A stretch of 64,000 nt of DNA from Sistotremastrum niveocremeum HHB9708 (lineage: Eukaryota > Basidiomycota > Agaricomycetes > Sistotremastrales > Sistotremastraceae): assembly GCA_001630475.1 (NCBI GenBank), contig KV419452.1:65403-129402 (forward strand). The letters are read 5' to 3'. Below, one piece after another: positions 11,861-23,853 of this stretch. A model generated the notes under the pieces. It did not search any database. It saw nothing but the letters and a program-made list of their open reading frames with translations, and was not told the origin of the DNA. The translations under genes were made by a program, and so were the position numbers. Position 1 is the stretch's first letter; each line of letters starts with the position of its first letter.

Positions 11861-13323
11861 ATGGATCCCCATCTTGCGCTATCTAACCTTTCCTCAATGT
11901 CTCTTGTTCGCGGTCAGACAGATATCAATCCACCGACCGGGTACGTCTGATGAGTATCTTCCATTTGAAATACCTTCAGATTTCCCTTTTCAGGCCAGCC
12001 TCTCCTCACACCGGATCACGTAAAGCTCTGCTTGTGAGGCAATCACTAATCCGTTGATCATCATCCTAAATCCTGTAAGATTGGTGTGAAGGCCGTCGGG
12101 ATCAAAGAACTCGAGGACCTCAATGCTCCGCACAATGACATTGAAGTAATAAGGAATTTTCTCAAAGGTTCGGTAGTCCCATTTCTATTACAAACTCCAA
12201 ACTAAGTATAGCAGCGCACGGGTGGGATGAAACGAACATCATCACTCTCGCAGACATGGAAGAATGGCCTCAGGACGCGATGCCGACGAAGCGTAACGTG
12301 GTATGTCAGATGTTTCAAGGCAGGTAACCAAGAGTCTAATGGAAGATCCTCTAGGTTAAACATTTGAAGGAGCTCGCCGCCAACGCCACGGCATCAGATC
12401 AATTATTCGTGTTCAGTACGGCGATTCCCCGACGTACCGTCACTTCATCTGAGCGTAGCATATCGAACAGTCGCCGGGCACGGAGACCAGGTTCCTGACA
12501 CAGACGATGACGAAGCAGACGGCTACGACGAAGGTGAGGCCTATTTGTTGCCGTTGTCACTGCCAGTAGGATTTAATGGCCTATGTAGCATTCGTGACTT
12601 GCGACGGACAACACATTATCGATGACGAACTCTTCAACATTCTCGTCCAACCTTTGCCTTTGGGCTGTACATTAACCGTAGGCAATTCTGGAACGTAGCG
12701 CTGGTGATTTTTTTCTCTGATTTTGGGTAATTTCCAGGCTCTTTTCGATATGTGTCATTCTGGCACTGGTTTGGATTTGCCCTACAATCTTCCCGGGGCA
12801 TATACCGGCTTGTCTACGAGTGCTGGGAATACTCTCTCAAAACATGCTATGAAACTAGTGCTCGAGCCACATCCGGAAAGGCGCAAACAAAGCGATGGTA
12901 AAGTTGTCTTATGGGCAGCATGCAGCGATGAGGAATTTTGTCAAGAGGCTACGATTAAGGGAAGGGAGGTAGGCATCCTGACGCACGTAAGCCCTATTTT
13001 TATTGCGACCAGCCGCCCATATTGTCGTTGGCACCAGACTTTCACTTCATTGTTTGGTGGGTTTTGCGCGCGGAGATCAGTGAATGGGTTTCGTTTACCT
13101 GACCACTCGGCACCTTCTCCCTCAGATTCGAAAGAATTCAAGACTGATCCGTCTTATCATAATCTGTTGACTCTTATCCGGTAGGTTGATCATAACGATG
13201 GAGGCATTAACTCATCAGAGATGTCGACAAAAACTAGAAATAAACTACAAATGCATGGGGTCGAGCAACAAGTACTTATATCGTCTTCTTTCGACTTGGT
13301 CCGCTGTGTTTTCATCCCAATGA
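11861..13323 (+). CDS. Caspase-like (C14) protein 4, soluble, canonical His/Cys
   Basis: First exon starts MDPHLALSNLSS; the second ends GSRKALL at the same intron position as in the other three paralogues. After that: IGVKAVGIKELEDL, AHGWDETNII, KHLKELAANATASDQLFVF, then AGHGDQ with the catalytic His codon at 12479-12481, the acidic loop DTDDDEADGYDE, FVTCDGQHIIDDELF, and ALFDMCHSGTGLDLPY with the Cys codon at 12753-12755. This is the copy closest to the standard metacaspase pattern (GHG, CHSG). The tail gives VVLWAACSDEE, DPSYHNLLTLIR and a final exon to a stop at 13321-13323, the last exon being less certain. No membrane segment. Confidence 0.8.
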
Positions 13324-15820
13324 TCCTTTGCTGACGTCTCCACAGGATTTGAAATCTACATTTAATCTCTAATATTCCTGGCTTGCTCTCCAGTTTGAGC
13401 TTGAGATTATGCAGATACGGTAATACCATAAGTTGAACGGACTAAGTTCTACTGTACAGTACTATTATGGCAATGCCGTTTAATGTACTCGCTTTTGAAT
13501 TTCGCACTTCAAGCTAGCTTCAAGTTTCGTTTGCCCGACATCGAAACAGTCACGCCGTTTTCCAGAACATTCTCGTCTCATCTCTACGGGATTTTTGGAC
13601 TGAATGCGCTGAGACGATACCCGTGTCATGTCGTCGCCAGACCCCTGAAAATACTAATGGCCTTCGGGGAACCTCACCGCGGACGACAAGGGTTCTTTGG
13701 TCGCGATGCTGGGTCGTCAGATCGTGGTACTCGGCAGAAATTGAAACAGAGATCCCTCAAGTGCATCGCCGTCGCCGTACTTATATCAGAGGATGAATTT
13801 GGGTTAGAGGACCAAGTTTTGTCGCCGATGAAGCCCAAAAGATGATGAGTACTAGTACTGATCGATCGAGGTTCGAAACAACTGCCAGTGCACCAGGATC
13901 TCGGAACCGGTGCATAAAAAATAATGTCACGTTTCATTGAGCACACAAATTGGAGTCTGCCAGTGATGCTCCTCAGCTTGAGGCTTTGAGCGCTAGCGCG
14001 GTTTCGTCCTTCATAACAGGTCTAGCAGCTGAGCAGCAGCTCCGATCTGTTTCTGGAAGACCGTATAAATCCATGGCTTGTGACATAGTGCACATCAGAA
14101 AGCAGATGCCTGCAGACGTGAATGAGAATGAATTGCTCAATTCAGCGCTCGTCCTTGTGCTCGCGATCGTCGTCGACGTCGCTGATGTGACGTCACGCGT
14201 CACTCCTCATGCGACTCTTGTCGTCACTGCCAGCAGTCCCAGCACTGCCAGCTCGATTCCCAATATACAGATTTCATGGCAAGGCTGTCCAATCACCTAC
14301 ATTCATGCTCCGGATACAAAAATGACTCTTTGGCTGGTTCATTGATTCCCGATAGGTACATCGTTGTGCTGCGCAAATCTGGTGGCTCCCAGCTGGACAG
14401 CACTTCAATACATTGTACATCGCATGACTTTATAGGGCTTTGGGATTAAGACCCTGTTTCTGTCTATATTCTATCTCTTCAGAGGAATGATTGCCTGACT
14501 TTCCGGCTGGTTTCGTTATGACTGGATTGCTGTTGAGTCAGTCTCGCGGTCGTGAACACAGCCTTGCCTCAAGTCGTTTCAAACCCATCGGTGATGAGGT
14601 CTCAACTCGGAAGCAATCAAATCATGAGTGGATCTGCGCTGGAGTCTGTTTGGCTGAGGTCTAACATCAAGCCTATCAAGATAAAACGGTCGCTGACACA
14701 CTGATGGACGTAGAATGAGGAAGACTTGTCCACGCGAGGACGACCAACGGCTTTTCAGCACTCGGCGCATATTCTGGTGTTGTGCCAGTATGTGAAACCA
14801 TTGTTATCGCTCCGTTCGCCGGCTCCCTTTCGAATTTCTCTTGCCAATCTGGAAAACACTTTGAACACGACAGTCTTTGCTACGCATTGCATTCGATGCG
14901 CATAATATGCCCAGCACTTGTTGAAAAATGCATCCCTTATGCAAAATGCCAGCACCGAAAGTCGACGAGATTTGGAGTAGATAAAATGCAGGCACCGCGT
15001 GTATCCTTCCTGCTATGGCATCAATTCATGTGGTGTTCGAGAAATTCCCTCGCTCATAATTTGAAACGCCGGATCCCTGACAGAGGATAGGGCATCGTGC
15101 TACCATGCTCCCATTCTCAGAATGAAGAGCCACCAGGCTCTTGGACTGACCTTGGCCTACATCCACATGTTTTCCAAATGAAGATGATATGGCACAATTG
15201 CGCCCTCTGCGCCATATCCGATTGAGCGCGGCAATTGAGGGATCTCTTTGTATCACCGAAAATGGTAGAGGGCCTGAAGGTGTTGACGGGTTGGCGGTGT
15301 CGATTCAACGATTTGACAATTTTTGAGCGACATTCCAGTCCTTGCGATGCAATAAATTTGAATGTTCATGTAGTTGACTAGGAAGTGTCCACTTTTGTAA
15401 TGACTTGTTGTGCGGTTCCGCGCAATGGAGGGTGAGGGCGGCCGGAGTTTAGAAACATTTTGGCTCTAGCCATCATACAGGTCGTCCCCGTCGACGACTA
15501 ACGACCTTTGTCCCTTACAACTCTCCAAGGCGCCCTGTCCATACAGGCCGTCCTTTATTCCGTATACTTGCAGCGACCTCTCAGTTCGCCTGCAGGCAGG
15601 TTGTTATCGAACGACTCATCCCCGCACGATCTCTCCCAGCGACGACAAGCTCGACTTCGGCTCGGCTTTCTGAACATCGTCAAAGTCTTCAAGACTTCTT
15701 CTGATCACCATCTCAAGTAGATTCATATCGCACACAACAAAAAAAACAACGACTTGTTCCTCCAATCGTGCGTGTGCAGTTTTCCTTTGAAAAAAATTTG
15801 GCCTCATCGACTTTGTCAGA
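13324..15820. other. Intergenic region before eIF4G
   Basis: About 2.5 kb without a supportable gene. Small frames near 13483-13845 and 13950-14345 lack conserved motifs and have antisense counterparts of similar length. The 3' part (15480-15820), rich in pyrimidines, is probably the promoter and 5' UTR of eIF4G. Confidence 0.4.
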
Positions 15821-18800
15821 ATGAGCAAATCTGGTCCTACAACTACTGCTCCAAGGAATTCTGGTATTGCCTCACAGCTTCCCACCAAGTCTGCCTGGTC
15901 CAGAGGGCCGCCCCAATCAGCCAGCGTAAATTCAGTACCTGCTGCCTCACCCTCGTCTCGTTCCCAGTCACCCGCACCCGCACAGCCCGCCAACGCCACC
16001 TATGTCTCACACTCTAGAAAACCTAGTACACTTTCCGGGAACCCTGTCGCGGTAGGGCCTAGTGTTAATGTGCCACGCTCAATTCCTGGTAAAAATGGTA
16101 AGTCCTCCCAGCCGTGGCACGCAACGAATGAGTTGACGATGGACCTCATTTCGCAGCGTCTCCAGTAACATTTGGGTCAATTGACCAACCTGGTGCACCA
16201 TTATCATCGAGTCCAGCCGCTGCTCCGTCAGTGCCTACAGATGTCTCAAAGGTTAGGTCCTTTGGATCAATTTCCTCCGCTGCATTGCCTCAGTCCGCGG
16301 CGGTTAACGGAAAGCCACCCCCATCGGCAGCATCGACGACATCACTAAATTCGACCGCGTCCTCGACTGCGTCTACCACCTCTACCCAACCCACTACTTC
16401 GACTGCTTCGGCTTCCACGCCATCGGCTTCGGCCTCGAAGAAAGCAAGCTTTGACGTTAGGTCACTCTTCCAAAACTCAGGACAGCCGTCTCCTGCTCCC
16501 TCCTCATATACTCCCGATATTCCATCTTCTCACTCCTCACCCCCTTCAATACCGCAGCCAATCCCAGGCTTGCCCTCTCAGCCTCCGATACATCACCCAT
16601 ATGCAGCAGCATATTCTCCCTCCGCTCGACCAGCTCAACTCTCTCGCTCCCCCTCGTTTCCTCGACAGGTGTCGAATCCTCGTCCCGGTTCATCTCCTCT
16701 AAACGGAGGAGGACCTCCTCAAAGTCCACGCATTGGCGGCGCACAACCTCCACCTTCTGTGAATGGCCCTGGCTCAGGTGTCATGCTGGGGCCGCCTCCG
16801 CCGGGTCCTCCGGGTGGTGGCCCTCCTATGCCTGGCCAACAGCCAGTGCCCATGGGCCACCAACCAATGCCTGGCTGGCAGCAATATTATGTACGTATCG
16901 ATGGCGCCTCAAATTTCAATTTCTTCAACTTACGGGCAATACAGTACCCATATGGGGTTCCTGGTTTGCCTGAACATTACGTGCCTCAATCGCCGTACAA
17001 TGGACATTGGATACCGCCCCAATCTCACATGTCTCCTCATCACGGACATCCTCAACATCTCCCTCCTCCCCCGCCCCATACTCCTCATCAGCATCAGCAT
17101 GGTCTTCCTATGTCACCACGCCCGCCTCCACCTCCTCTCGTCGTCCAACCTTCAGCTCCTCCTCCGCCTACTCCCGCAAGCCCCGCTCCCACGAGCGCCA
17201 CTCAGCGTTTGTCAACCAACGCCGCTGCCTTCGTCCCCCGGCGAAGCATTGTAATTAAGAATCCTGCCGGTCAAGAACTAGATCTCTCGCATGTTCGAAC
17301 TTCATCGGTGACAATCAGCACACCTGAGAAGAAGAAAATCGCGGTGAGGTTGGAAAGCGAGGAAGATAAGAAAAAGAGATTAGAAGAGAAGGAAGAGAAA
17401 GAGAGAAAGGAGCGTGAGGAGAAGGAGAAAGCGGAGCGCCTTGAGAGGGAGAAGAAAGAAGCCGAGGAGAAGAGAATCCGCGAAGAGGCGGAAGCGAAGA
17501 AACGCGAGGAAGAGGAACGAGTGCGGAAGCAGAAAGAGGAAGAGGAGAAATTGGAGCAGGAGCGAGTGCGTCTCGAGCTCGAGAAGGAGCGCATACGCAA
17601 GGAGGAGGAAGAAAGGGAGAAGGAGGCTATCAGATTGGCGGAAGAGGAGCGTATTCGAAAGGAGGAGGAGGAACGTGAACGTATTCGCAAAGAGGAGGAG
17701 GAGAAGCTCGAGCTCGAACGCAAGCAGAAGGAAGAGGCAGAGGCCCGTGAGCGCGAAAAGCTCGAACAGGAGCGTCTCGAGAAGGAGCGCATACAGAAGG
17801 AGGAGGAAGAGAAAGCCAAGGCTCTGGAGCTCGAGAAACAGAAGGCACTCGAAGCCACCGCAGAACAGGAACGTACCCGTGTTGGCTCAGAGACACCGGC
17901 TGCAAGCACTGACTCTGTCCCCGCCTCCCCTCGTCTCACAAACGCTGCGCTTGCGTCCGTTGAACCTCACAAGAGGCGACCCATCCCCGGTCCCTTGGAC
18001 CTTAAGTCTGCTCAAAGACCCGGTCTTCCTCCTTCCCTTCCCTCCGCTCTTGCTACCGCAAGGATCATCAACAGCCTCGATGAAGTCAGCTACCCTGATG
18101 GCATCAAGAGCCCACAGATCGAGTTGAACGTCAACGCCAAGGATGGCAAGTTCAGGTATGTTCTGCTAGCTCACGTCCTTTGGTCTAGACTCTAACCATC
18201 TAATTTTCCTTCCAAGATACGACCGTGACTTCTTGCTCCAGTTCATGGCACATTGTAAAGAGAAGCCTGATACCATGCCCAACCTGGAAGCTCTTGGCCT
18301 CGAGGCTTCAGAACAGGGCGGTGCTGGCAATCATCCTATGGAGCGTACTCGATCGAGTCGTCGCCAAATGTCCCAGAGTGGCATCGTTATGCCTCCCCCT
18401 TCCAATCCTGCCAGTCGTTCGGCGAGCGGTGTCGGACTCAATATCGTCCACGGATTCCCTGGCAAAACTCAAGCTGGGTTCCCTGCGATGCCTTTCGGCG
18501 GCCGCAATGCCGCTAAGATGACCAGCGAAGACAGATTCAAACTCGCTTCGGACAAGCCACCCATGGTGCGCACTGCCAGTCAAGGAGGCGTCAACGGCAT
18601 GAATGCCCCATCTGGATTAGGCAAAGAGCGAGATCGTAATCGCAGTCATAGAGGCAAAAACCGCGGTGGCGGCGAATCCAATGCCTTCAATCAGCAGCAG
18701 AATTATAACAACAATAACAACATGCAGGCTCAGTTCTCGCTCGAACCTGTCGCTCCTCTTGAAACCTCCGCCAATCGATGGGTACCCGGCTCGCTCACGA

Positions 18801-20766
18801 GACGACCGCAGGCTGGCGAGGATGCCGAACACGAACTCCTCGACCGCAAAGTCAAAGGCTTGCTCAACAAGCTTACCATGGAACGTTTCGACTCGATTTC
18901 CGACCAGATCATCGATTGGGCCAACAAGTCTGAGAAAGAGAAGGATGGTCGAACTCTCATACGAGTCATTCGACTTGTGTTCGAGAAGGCCACCGATGAA
19001 GCGACTTGGTCAGAGATGTATGCTCGTTTGTGCCGAAAGATGTTGGAGAAGATCAGTTCCAACGTCGTTGACGAGAGCATTCGTTCAGCGGACGGTAAAC
19101 CCTTCGCCGGTGGTCAACTCTTCCGCAAGTATCTCCTTAATCGTTGTCAAGAGGACTTTGAACGTGGTTGGCAAGTTAAAGAGAATGCCGCCGTTGCGGC
19201 TGCGGCTAAGGCGGACGATGACAGCAAGGCCGCTGAGCAAGCCAATAAGGACGGCGATGGCGAGAGCGCGCTCTACTCCGATGAGTACTATGCTGCCCAG
19301 AAAGCCAAGCGTCGTGGCCTCGGTCTCGTCAAGTTCATCGGTGAACTCTTCAAGCTTCAGATGCTTACCGAGCGCATTATGCACGAGTGTATCAAGAAGC
19401 TGCTAAGCAACGTTGATAATCCGGAAGAGGAGGAAATCGAAAGTCTTTGCAAACTTCTTTCGACTGTTGGCCAGGCTCTGGATACCCCCAAGGCTAAAGG
19501 ACATCTGGATATTTATTTCGGCCGAATGCAAGAGTTGGCGAACAGCCCTAAGATTGCTCCTCGTATGCAATACATGTTGCTGGTATGTGCACTGTCCGTA
19601 TTTGATCATATCCTATTAAACCGCGTCATAGGATGTGATTGATCTGCGTAGACGTAAATGGGTCAGCCGTACCCAGGTCGCTGCGCCTTCTACTCTCTCT
19701 GTCGTGCATGAACAGGTACGTCTTTGTCCCTCTGGATACAACTGCGAGCTAACCCAATTTACAGGCGGCGAAGGAGAAGGCTGCTGCGGAAAAGGAGTCG
19801 CACAACCGTCAAATCCCCATGAGCAGAGGTGGATCGCGTCGCGGTGATCATCCTCGAGATTTCTCGGGACAGAACTCCGACGGTTGGACAACTGCTGGTG
19901 GCCCTGGCGGTCCCGCTCGCCCTCCCAACAAGGCCGGAGATCTTTCGCAATTCGGAAAGATCAACAAGGCCAATGGGCCCATCTCAATGAGTCCCGGCGG
20001 CGTCTTTGCCCTGAAACGAGACGGCAAGCGAGAATCGAGCTCGCTTTCTCGTGCTCCTTCTGGCGCGAACATGTTCGCATTCTTGAAGGACGACGCCTCT
20101 GGTGACGTGGCGCCCGGCGTCAAGACCAGCAGACCTCCCAGTCGCAAACCCAGTGTTGACTTTGGTCAAAATGGGCCACCGGTCGCTCGCACTCCTCTCA
20201 ACCTCCTACCGAGATCCGTTCCCGTTGCCGGAGACGATGGCAAGCAGGACGCTGCCCAGGGTTCAGCCGAATCTGGCCCTGAATCAGAACCCGAGGAAGG
20301 CGAAATCCGTGATGGTCCTGCAGTGTCACCCGAGCAGATCAAGAAGATCGAGGAGGACGTGAAAGAGCTCTTTGCCATTCGAAATATCGAGGAATCGGAA
20401 ACGTACTTCACCAACCTCCACGCTCATCAGAGACCGACCCTTATCGACAAGATCGTCTCCAGGGTTCTTGAGTCGAAGGAAGCCGATGCTGTGTTCGTGG
20501 CCAAAGTCTTCCAGCATGCGACTGACGAGGGTCATGTCGCGGAAGATCGTTGGGAAGAAGGATTCTCGGGTACCATGGAATTCCTTGAGGACATCAGCGT
20601 CGACGCGCCTGCAGCTTACAAGCTGATGGCAATCCTGCTCAAAGGCTCTCGGATACCCCGCGAAACCGTCGAGAAACTGGCAGATAAGATCTCAGTTGAC
20701 GGCGATCCTCTGGTCCTTCCCCGAAATAAACTTCTTAAGGCATACGACAATACCTCGGACAACTAA
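15821..20766 (+). CDS. eIF4G: Translation initiation factor eIF4G
   Basis: Scaffold of the cap-binding eIF4F complex; it bridges eIF4E, eIF4A and poly(A)-binding protein in the cytoplasm. Six exons (ends near 16097, 16890, 18155, 19582, 19715, 20766) encode about 1557 residues, within the range of eIF4G proteins. The N-terminal third is Ser/Pro/Ala/Gln-rich and disordered. A long Glu/Lys/Arg coiled-coil follows (17330-17870). YDRDFLL, created across the intron at 18156-18216, fits the eIF4E-binding motif YxxxxL-hydrophobic. The MIF4G HEAT domain runs from about LLNKLTMERFDSISDQI (18862) to VIDLRRRKW (19670). An RG/SR-rich linker leads to the C-terminal MA3 region (from about 20330). The 54-bp intron 16891-16944 is a multiple of three and open, so its retention would not shift the frame. 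Identity is secure. Confidence 0.95.
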
Positions 20767-21900
20767 TTCCTCATCACCTCGCATGATTTCGCATCGGTAT
20801 CGCACATTAATCGCTTTCCAGACATGTCCGACCTGACGCATCTCGACTCGACTCATCCACGCACCGTAGACGCATATTTTGGCATCACCGCACGCACAGC
20901 ACATTTACCTACCTATCCACACCGCGTATGTATCACGACGGCATTCTCTTTGATATTATCTGTGTTTCTTCCATACTTCTGGACCATGATGTTTAGCTGA
21001 TTCAGTCCATTGATTTTCTTATTCCATTGGCTCCTTGTTATTATCTTTTTCTTCTTCTCTTCTCTCCTTTGTTCCGTTTCATTTGTCTCTCATCAGCCAG
21101 ATAGGCACCTCTAGTCTACCATGTATAAAGTAAATGATCTCTTGATTGGGATATTTCTTCCGAATGCTAGACTGATATTCGCGCGCGATACAGTTGAATC
21201 TGAAACTTGTGAACACGAGCGAAGAGTGAAATTGAACTCACAGTGTATCAGGAAAATATGCCCGATTCCCAAGATTCGACTGAGGACTCCTTGACTAAGC
21301 GGGGAAATCGCTGAGAAAAGCTTCGAGTCGCTCAGGAATATATTCTTTAATCCGCAGGAATCTCCCATTTCCTGACGTCAAGTTAGTAATGAATTGTGAT
21401 TGAAACTTAGCGTATCCTTACCATGTTCCGCGGAGGCCCTTGTGCACTGCCATTATGACTGCGACAACGGAAATCGGGAGCAGAATGGTCTTGATGGATT
21501 CAGTCTACGACTCGGCTTGCCCTGAATCAAAAGAAGAACCCCTTCTGACAATAATGCTGTAGTAATGCCCATCAGCTTCGTCGAATCATGCAACGTCAAG
21601 CTCTTCCAAGCTTACCAAGTGGCCGAGATTAGCCCACTTCCGACTTCACAGCAGGACGCCAAAAGGATTCAGTTGCACCCATATCGTGCTCGTGTCCTTC
21701 ATCTTTCCGATACGGAAAGACCTTCCACATAGCATAGAAAGCCAAATATTAACCACCCCAGCAACCCCCTCAAGACAATATATGAGAGGGTCGAAAGGGA
21801 AGAAAAGTCGAAGGTGGCTCCGTCAGCTTCCCGTCACCGGTGCCGCTGCCATCCCTGAAGCCGTAACACTGCTGCCACGAGTTGAGGAGAAAGGAAAGCG
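20767..21900. other. eIF4G 3' flank and gene-free region
   Basis: Contains the T-rich 3' UTR of eIF4G (to about 21090). No supportable gene follows; the remaining open frames are under 90 codons and show no motif. Confidence 0.4.
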
Positions 21901-22740
21901 AACTTGCTAGCTACACTGGTGTAGCACCTGTGACGGAGCTGCTGCCAACAGCATTATACTGTTAGCAGCGAGCCTACTTGCACTGATCGAAATGAGCCCT
22001 GTGTCGCTCAACCTGCTCGACTCACGTGGGCGGCTCAGAACTGGCTAACCAGTAACGAGGAACCAACGGTCAAAGCGGGAACGATCCACTCCGTCTCACA
22101 ACGATGAAGTACAAGGAGTCTTCATCCCGGCTCACCACCGTAGGTCGTCGCAACCCCTCGCTGTGTCTAAGCTAGCAAGCTAGCTCAGCCAGCGGTGAAG
22201 GAAAGCGAGCCCCCTGCACTAGCGTGCAGTACCTAGGTGGTTCTGTTCAAAAGAACAGTGAGAGCCTACAGGATGTCCTTGCACTGGTCGAAATGAGCCC
22301 TGTGTCACTCAACCTGCAGGACTTACGCGGACGACGCAGAACTGGCTAACCAGTAATGAGAAGCTCGCGGTCACAGTAGGGAATGATCCACTCCGCTTCA
22401 CAACGATCAAATACAAGGAGTCTTCACCACGACTCTCCACCGTAGGTCGTCGCAACCCCCCGCTGAGTCTAAGCTAGCAAGCTAGCGAAGCCAGCGATGA
22501 AGGTAAGCGAACCACCTGCACACTCGTGCAGTACCTAGGTGTTTCTGCTCGTAAGAGCAGAGAGAGTCTTCAGCGCAGCTCTCCACCGTAGGTCGTCGCA
22601 ACTCCCCGCTGGTCTAAGCTAGCTTAGCCAGTGGTGCAAGAAAGCGAACCCCCTGCACAATCGTGCAGTACCTAGGTGTTTCTACTCAAAAGAGCAGAGA
22701 GAGCCTACAGGATGTCCTTGCGGACATCACTGCGCGAACG
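21901..22740. repeat. Tandem repeat with covarying hairpins (possible structured RNA)
   Basis: Two full copies of about 300 bp (21901-22210, 22211-22512), one internally deleted copy (22513-22651) and a partial copy (22652-22740). Shared blocks include GAAATGAGCCCTGTGTC, AACTGGCTAACCAGTAA, CCGTAGGTCGTCGCAAC and TAAGCTAGCAAGCTAGC, most of them able to fold locally. Hairpin 1 is CTACAC/GTGTAG in copy 1 and CTGCAC/GTGCAG in copies 2-4, a paired change. Hairpin 2 is CTGTTC/GAACAG in copy 2 and CTGCTC/GAGCAG in copy 3, again paired; copy 4 has one mismatch, and copy 1 has a longer stem at the same place. There is no coding potential. Identity unknown. Confidence 0.75.
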
Positions 22741-23853
22741 AAGGAGAACTCACTATTGAATTCCGAAAGATATACACGAATTCATAATTTGGGTCTCCGA
22801 ATGAAACTGAGCTTGCTGACCAGAATTCAGTGGATGTGAGGAGGAATCTCGAAGAAGATAGCCCCGGAGAGCTGCTGGTGAAGCTGACAGAACTTGAGCG
22901 CAGGAAAGACTGGTGCGGCTCTGGTAGAAGCTTCCGAAAATCCGCAGAGCGGAAGCAAACGCGGTCGCTATGGAAACTCCGACGACCTAGTAACTCGAAG
23001 CCTGGCCTCGTTGACTGACTCCAGCCAAATCAATACAACCTACGCATAATTGGACAAGAGAGTCTTTCTCCCGTTTCCATTTGTACATGTGAGTCTACAC
23101 CTCGCCGATCGCCGTGCTCGAATCCACTACATTCCGAATTTCATAGGTCCTCTGAATGGCCCATTCCTCAATCACGAATAACAATGGCGGCTTCGCCCTC
23201 AAATGAAACAAAAAACTTAGGTTCCACTAGATAGACTTATGTCTCGAGCAGGAGTAGATAAATTGTCGTGGATTTACTGCTAGCTTGGTACGTCTCAGGA
23301 CTGACTCTGGAAGCCGGGCCCCCTGTGCCCATAAATGTTCTTTTTTATTCGATTCTGCGTTCGTTATTCCATGCATGGAATCCTCGATTGGATTGAATAC
23401 CCCTTATGCGACGCTTTTACAAGGTATGTGGTTATATTCCTGGTTTCCTAAACCGAACCGACCAGTTCTTCTTGGCAGGGTACGGCGGTCCAGGATGATA
23501 TATGGAAGTGTACCGAGCGTTAGAAACCGGCAGCGAATTCTACGTCGCAGAAAACAGAAGAGGACGAGGAGATGATCTCCAGAGAGGTAAGGTAGCCGTT
23601 GAAGGGAACAGGGCCGCTGCGTTACTGTTTCTCTTCATTCGGTCCGGACTCCTAAGTAGCACCTTCGTTTTGAACACGAGCTAAAGGATTGATTCAACGG
23701 TAACCACTAATTAAGCTTGTACATACAGTAACACGGCGAGAACGCAAATTATGATAATGAATGATTCCAGGGAACAAAACCATACAAGGGAGAACGAACG
23801 GATTGCGAAAAGAACAAAAGTGTGAACAGGCAATGCAGAAGTGGTCGAAACGA
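22741..23853. other. Gene-free region
   Basis: Only short frames (largest 96 codons near 23285-23575) without motifs or convincing splice structure. The start of this stretch has no further copy of the hairpin repeat. Confidence 0.35.

Noticed and set aside
13950-14345. 131-codon frame before eIF4G
   Set aside because: No motif, an antisense frame of similar quality, and low-complexity Ala/Val/Ser content.
17271-17939. 222-codon antisense frame (Ser/Arg-rich) and the 237-codon + frame at 17414-18127
   Set aside because: Both are shadow frames of the Glu/Lys-rich coiled-coil of eIF4G; their odd composition follows from the sense codons.
21901-22740. Hammerhead ribozyme or group I/II intron in the hairpin repeat
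   Set aside because: A GAAATGAG word is present but the CTGATGA...GAAA core in the right order is not; no group I core or group II domain V was found by eye.
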